Assembly (NCBI RefSeq): GCF_014851565.1
Contig: NZ_JACVAA010000002.1
Coordinates: 558,001 to 622,000, forward strand
DNA: 64,000 bases
Direction: 5' to 3'
Origin: Pseudomonas sp. PDM15
GTDB taxonomy: Bacteria; Pseudomonadota; Gammaproteobacteria; Pseudomonadales; Pseudomonadaceae
Part shown: in pieces, positions 61,463-64,000 of the stretch
Layout: the number at the start of each line of letters is the position of its first letter
Position numbering within the stretch: position 1 is the first letter of the stretch
The notes under the pieces: model-generated
Databases searched by the model: none
The model's input: the letters and a program-made list of their open reading frames with translations, nothing else
Told to the model about the DNA's origin: nothing
Position numbers and translations under genes: made by a program

Positions 61463-61666
61463 TCAGGAGTTCTTCGATTTCTCACTAGAGCCTTGGACTT
61501 CGCCCTGGGCAAGCTTCTTCTCCTCCCGCTCGCCCTTGGCACTAGGCTGCGGAGCATTCTGCTTCTGCGGCCCCTGGTTGGCTCTGTACTGCTGACTGTT
61601 GCCAGAAGCCCCTCCGGAGCTTTTTTCCAGCGTCTTGGGACTGCGTGGCTCGTTCGGCTTGTTCAT
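61463..61666 (-). CDS. Small Gln/Lys/Ser-rich disordered protein (MNKP family, copy 3)
   Basis: 67 residues, MNKPNEPRSPKTLEKSSGGA onward, ending GSSEKSKNS. Hydrophilic with many Gln, Asn, Lys and Ser. The N terminus MNKPNEP matches MNKPIEP of the gene at 46416-46634, and the ribosome site GAGGTCACC is the same as that of the BON gene. Site j is 86 bp upstream. A hydrophilin-like stress protein is a reasonable guess, without direct evidence. Confidence 0.7.
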   Translation of the reverse strand: MNKPNEPRSPKTLEKSSGGASGNSQQYRANQGPQKQNAPQPSAKGEREEKKLAQGEVQGSSEKSKNS

Positions 61667-61717
61667 GGTGACCTCGGTTGGAGCATGGTGCCTGCGATAT
61701 GCCGGCACCGAGGGAGG

Positions 61718-61759
61718 ACGATGACAGTCCGGACCGTAGCGGTCGGTGCGCTAACGCGC
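61718..61759 (-). promoter_or_regulatory. Site j: dyad plus -10 for the 61666 gene
   Basis: Minus-strand GCG-CGTTAGCG-CACCGAC, centre 61752.5, with CATCGT 32 bp downstream (61718-61723). The start codon is 86 bp from the centre. It begins 16 bp beyond the end of the serine protease pseudogene. Confidence 0.63.
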
Positions 61760-61774
61760 TTAACACCACAAACG

Positions 61775-62467
61775 TTAGCGCTCACTGAGCGTCAGCAGGA
61801 TGTCCGCATACCAGGTGCAGTTGAGTCACAGCGCCTCGCCCTGGATACGGTCGCGGCTGCCCAGGTCAATACATGCTGAGTGGATACCGAGCAACAGCCA
61901 TGGCAACTCACCCAGGCCATTGCGTGCTACAGGCGCCCGCATCACTACCGGCGCGCCACTGGTGCCACGGTGTGTACGCGCAGCGGTAAGGAAGTAGCCC
62001 TAGCCCTGAAAGCTCAGACCGAAAGACGAAGCAAGCACTGCATGGCGAACCACGGGCATGTGATGCAGGTTGTCGTGGAAGCCCAGCGGGAAGCCCACTA
62101 CCAGCAGCGTGCTGCCTACTTCGACAGGAGCGCCAGACCATTGAAGATGCGCAGGCGTATCTCGACCAATGCCACATCGATGGCACCTGCCGCGTCCAGC
62201 CCTTCGCGCCACAGGCTCTGGCCATCACGATACAGCGGTACAGAGAAAGCGCAGGAGCCCCCCATGTCATCTGGGTCGCTGTGCACGTCGATCTCTATGC
62301 GTTCAGGGAAATGCCGGCTCGACTCACCCATCAGCATGCCGATTGGTTACCAAGAACAGTGCTGGTCGCGGGCGAAGAAGAAGCCGCTGGCATTGGTCAG
62401 CAATGCGCTCCCCCGCGTAGGTGCAGATGCGCACGCTGCCGAGCAGCAGGGGCTCGATCACTGGCAT
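61775..62467 (-). pseudogene. Decayed trypsin-like serine protease gene
   Basis: Pieces of one protein occur in order on the minus strand but in changing frames: IEPLLLGSVRICTYAGE, LLTNASGFFFARDQH, ESSRHFPERIEIDVHSDPDD with GAIDVALVEI, EVGSTLLVVGFPLGFHDN, then a TAG after SFGLSFQG, then HRGTSGAPVVMR (the Ser motif G-T-S-G-[AS]-P) with LLLGIHSA, a TGA, and NCTWYADILLTLSER. At least four frame changes and two stops, so it is not a read error. The start region overlaps the end of the antiporter gene by about 10 bp. Confidence 0.8.
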
Positions 62468-63780
62468 GGCGCTGCCCCTTCCCTGTCGCGCCGCCGATAC
62501 CACTGCATCAGCGGCCTGACCGACGCCCCATGCAGCAGGATCGAGGCGGCCACGGTGAGCAGCGTCAAGCTGATTAGCTGCTCTGCCAGCTCACCCGAGA
62601 CCCCCGTGTTCAAGGCGAACATCAGGTAGAAGAGCGATCCGATACCACGAATGCCGAACCAACAGATCATGCTGCGCTGATGTCCAGCCAGCGGCTCACC
62701 AAGCGTGCCTAACACCACCGCAATTGCACGCATAGGCACGAACAGCAGCGCAATCAACCAGAATGCGTCCAGGCTGGGACGGGTGTAGGCCAGCATCACA
62801 CCGATCAGCAGTACCAGTGCCAGCTCGGCGAGGCTTTCCAGACGATCGTTGAAGCCTTGCACGGCGTGACTCATCGCCGCGCTTGCATGATGAGAGTGAA
62901 CGGCTAACTCGCCTTCCCCATGCTCAGCCAGGTCCGGTCCCATACCGAGCGATTTGCTGCCGGCGCGAGGCTGCTCCTTGACCCGCTGTAGTGCCAGCCC
63001 TGCAGCAAACACGGCGAGGAATCCTGAAGCCAGAGACAGTTGCGCTGCACCGTAGGCCATTGCGATCAGCCCCAGCGAGAGGAACTCATCCAGACCGACG
63101 GCAAGGTGATGGCGGGTGCGCAGATAGACCACAAGCTTGCCGATCGACGCCCCCGCCAATGCGCCAATAAGCAGGCCTCCAAAAGTGGCCCAAGCCAGAT
63201 CGACCAGCCACCAACGCCAACCTCCGACGCCCAGTTCGTGTAAACCCAACAGGCCAAGGCCGAGCATGACGAAGGGGAAAGCCGTGCCATCGTTCAGTCC
63301 GCCCTCTCCAGAGAGGCTGAAGCGCAACCGATCCTGGTTGTTGCTGAGCGTGGTCTGTACGCCTGAGGCCAAGACCGGGTCGGTAGGCGCCAGAATGCCA
63401 CCGAGCAGCACCGCAGCGCCCAGCGGCATGTCCAGCAGGTAGACGCCAACTAGCGTCACCAACCCAACGGTGAGCGCCATGGAAACGAGCGCCAGACGCA
63501 ACGGCAGCCCCCAACGCTTGTCGCGCAGCGGCACCGCCCCCATGTTCAGCCCCACTGCGAACAGGGAAATAAGCAGCGCTATCTCAGCGCCCCACAGGAG
63601 CGCTGAGACATGGAGTGCTGGATCCAACTGAACAATGTCCAGCCCGAAAGGGCCGAAGGCGAACCCGACAGCCATGTAGATCATGGCACTGCTCAGCAGC
63701 AAGCGGGCCAATAGTGTCCCCGCCAAAACCATGGTGATAAGGAGGATGCCAAGCAACAACGACCAAAAGGCGACAGACAT
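62458..63780 (-). CDS. CPA1-family cation/proton antiporter
   Basis: 440 residues with about twelve hydrophobic segments. Ion-site motifs are conserved: LAPTDPVLASGVQ (T-D-P on the broken helix) and GEGGLNDGTAFPFVM (N-D of electroneutral exchangers); FGIRGIGSLFYLMF follows near the C terminus. It should exchange Na+ or K+ for H+. The ATG at 63780 is chosen, just before the first helix; another in-frame ATG at 63822 would add 14 residues. No good dyad copy faces this gene. Confidence 0.88.
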   Translation of the reverse strand: MSVAFWSLLLGILLITMVLAGTLLARLLLSSAMIYMAVGFAFGPFGLDIVQLDPALHVSALLWGAEIALLISLFAVGLNMGAVPLRDKRWGLPLRLALVSMALTVGLVTLVGVYLLDMPLGAAVLLGGILAPTDPVLASGVQTTLSNNQDRLRFSLSGEGGLNDGTAFPFVMLGLGLLGLHELGVGGWRWWLVDLAWATFGGLLIGALAGASIGKLVVYLRTRHHLAVGLDEFLSLGLIAMAYGAAQLSLASGFLAVFAAGLALQRVKEQPRAGSKSLGMGPDLAEHGEGELAVHSHHASAAMSHAVQGFNDRLESLAELALVLLIGVMLAYTRPSLDAFWLIALLFVPMRAIAVVLGTLGEPLAGHQRSMICWFGIRGIGSLFYLMFALNTGVSGELAEQLISLTLLTVAASILLHGASVRPLMQWYRRRDREGAAPCQ

Positions 63781-64000
63781 GGGGTTGGCTCTGGGGGAAT
63801 GGAGCAAATCTGTCTTGAGCATCCGCCTAGTTGGCCGGCTTGGCTATCGCTGCTTGCGGCGGACCACGGGCTCGGCTTGGCGCATGCAGTACAAGCTTGT
63901 GTGATGAGAGGCTGGCCTAGGTGGTGTAGCGCACCGACAGGCGCAGTCGCCGCTGACATGCTGACTACATCCATCCGCATGCAGGCAATCACGCCTGGCC
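63781..64000. other. Terminal intergenic region
   Basis: No gene on either strand. It should contain the antiporter promoter (leftward), for which no clear boxes are seen, and a rightward dyad site k. Confidence 0.5.
63921..63962 (+). promoter_or_regulatory. Site k: rightward dyad plus -10 at the window edge
   Basis: GTG-GTGTAGCG-CACCGAC, centre 63927.5, with CATGCT 32 bp downstream (63957-63962), the same hexamer as site i. No start codon follows within the window. By analogy with the other genes the start should lie at about 64005-64020. Confidence 0.5.

Noticed and set aside
61773..61780. A further copy of the dyad core (CGTTAGCG)
   Set aside because: It lies in the last codons of the protease pseudogene, the 3' flank does not match NACNGAC and no -10 is at 32 bp.
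63842..63849. GGCTATCG, similar to the core of site f, upstream of the antiporter gene
   Set aside because: The flank is CTGCTTG instead of CACAGAC and it has no -10 hexamer at the fixed distance; it also points away from the antiporter.
1..64000. CRISPR arrays, tRNA/rRNA genes, insertion sequences, prophage
   Set aside because: No regularly spaced repeats, no tRNA-like cloverleaf, no transposase, integrase or phage structural genes were seen.

Overview
The window is high-GC bacterial DNA, best explained as a Pseudomonas (sensu lato) chromosome. Signs are a pykA of the usual 483 codons, a 507-residue iron-sulfur class I fumarase, the folM-folE-folX pterin cluster, ahpC-ahpF, an RhlG-like reductase, HopJ- and SirB1-family genes, and heavy cyclic-di-GMP signalling. 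No rRNA, tRNA, CRISPR array or insertion sequence was recognised.

Layout. 1-25 kb is mostly housekeeping and core-accessory DNA: a LysR fragment, a PilZ protein, small envelope proteins, pykA, a crotonase, a ferredoxin-reductase/diguanylate cyclase pair, fumarase with a structured leader, the pterin cluster, a glycolipid-binding-type gene broken by one TGA, a second crotonase next to an SDR, a Gly/Thr-repeat secreted protein, an aldolase/hydrolase/DUF1569 operon, and ahpC-ahpF. 25.8-36.7 kb is a divergent accessory cluster. Leftward it encodes a FixJ-type regulator, a CheY-like receiver, a small ORF, a secreted protein, a cysteine hydrolase and an aldo/keto reductase. Rightward it encodes a membrane protein, an alpha/beta hydrolase, a second cysteine hydrolase, a catalase and a triple-PAS histidine kinase. 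Two similar 14-bp dyads lie between the two arms. 36.9-42.3 kb holds membrane proteins, a PL7 alginate lyase lipoprotein and a GGDEF-EAL protein with visibly lower GC.

42.6-64 kb is the most interesting part. It starts with two tandem Crp/Fnr-superfamily regulators and a receiver-PAS-GGDEF-EAL protein. It continues with small hydrophilic proteins, a three-BON-domain OsmY-like protein, a 2861-residue cyclic beta-1,2-glucan synthase, two paralogous two-TM proteins, an ElaB/YqjD-like protein, an alpha/beta hydrolase, a DUF3309 peptide, a decayed serine protease and a CPA1 antiporter. Thirteen copies of one dyad, in gene orientation GTN-CGCTAGCG-NACNGAC, lie in front of these genes. Twelve of the thirteen have a CANNNT/TANNNT hexamer 32 bp (33 in one case) downstream of the dyad centre. 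That is the geometry of a Crp-type class II promoter. One copy lies upstream of the second Crp/Fnr gene. I infer a locally concentrated envelope/osmotic-stress regulon controlled by one or both of these regulators; the binding itself is not demonstrated.
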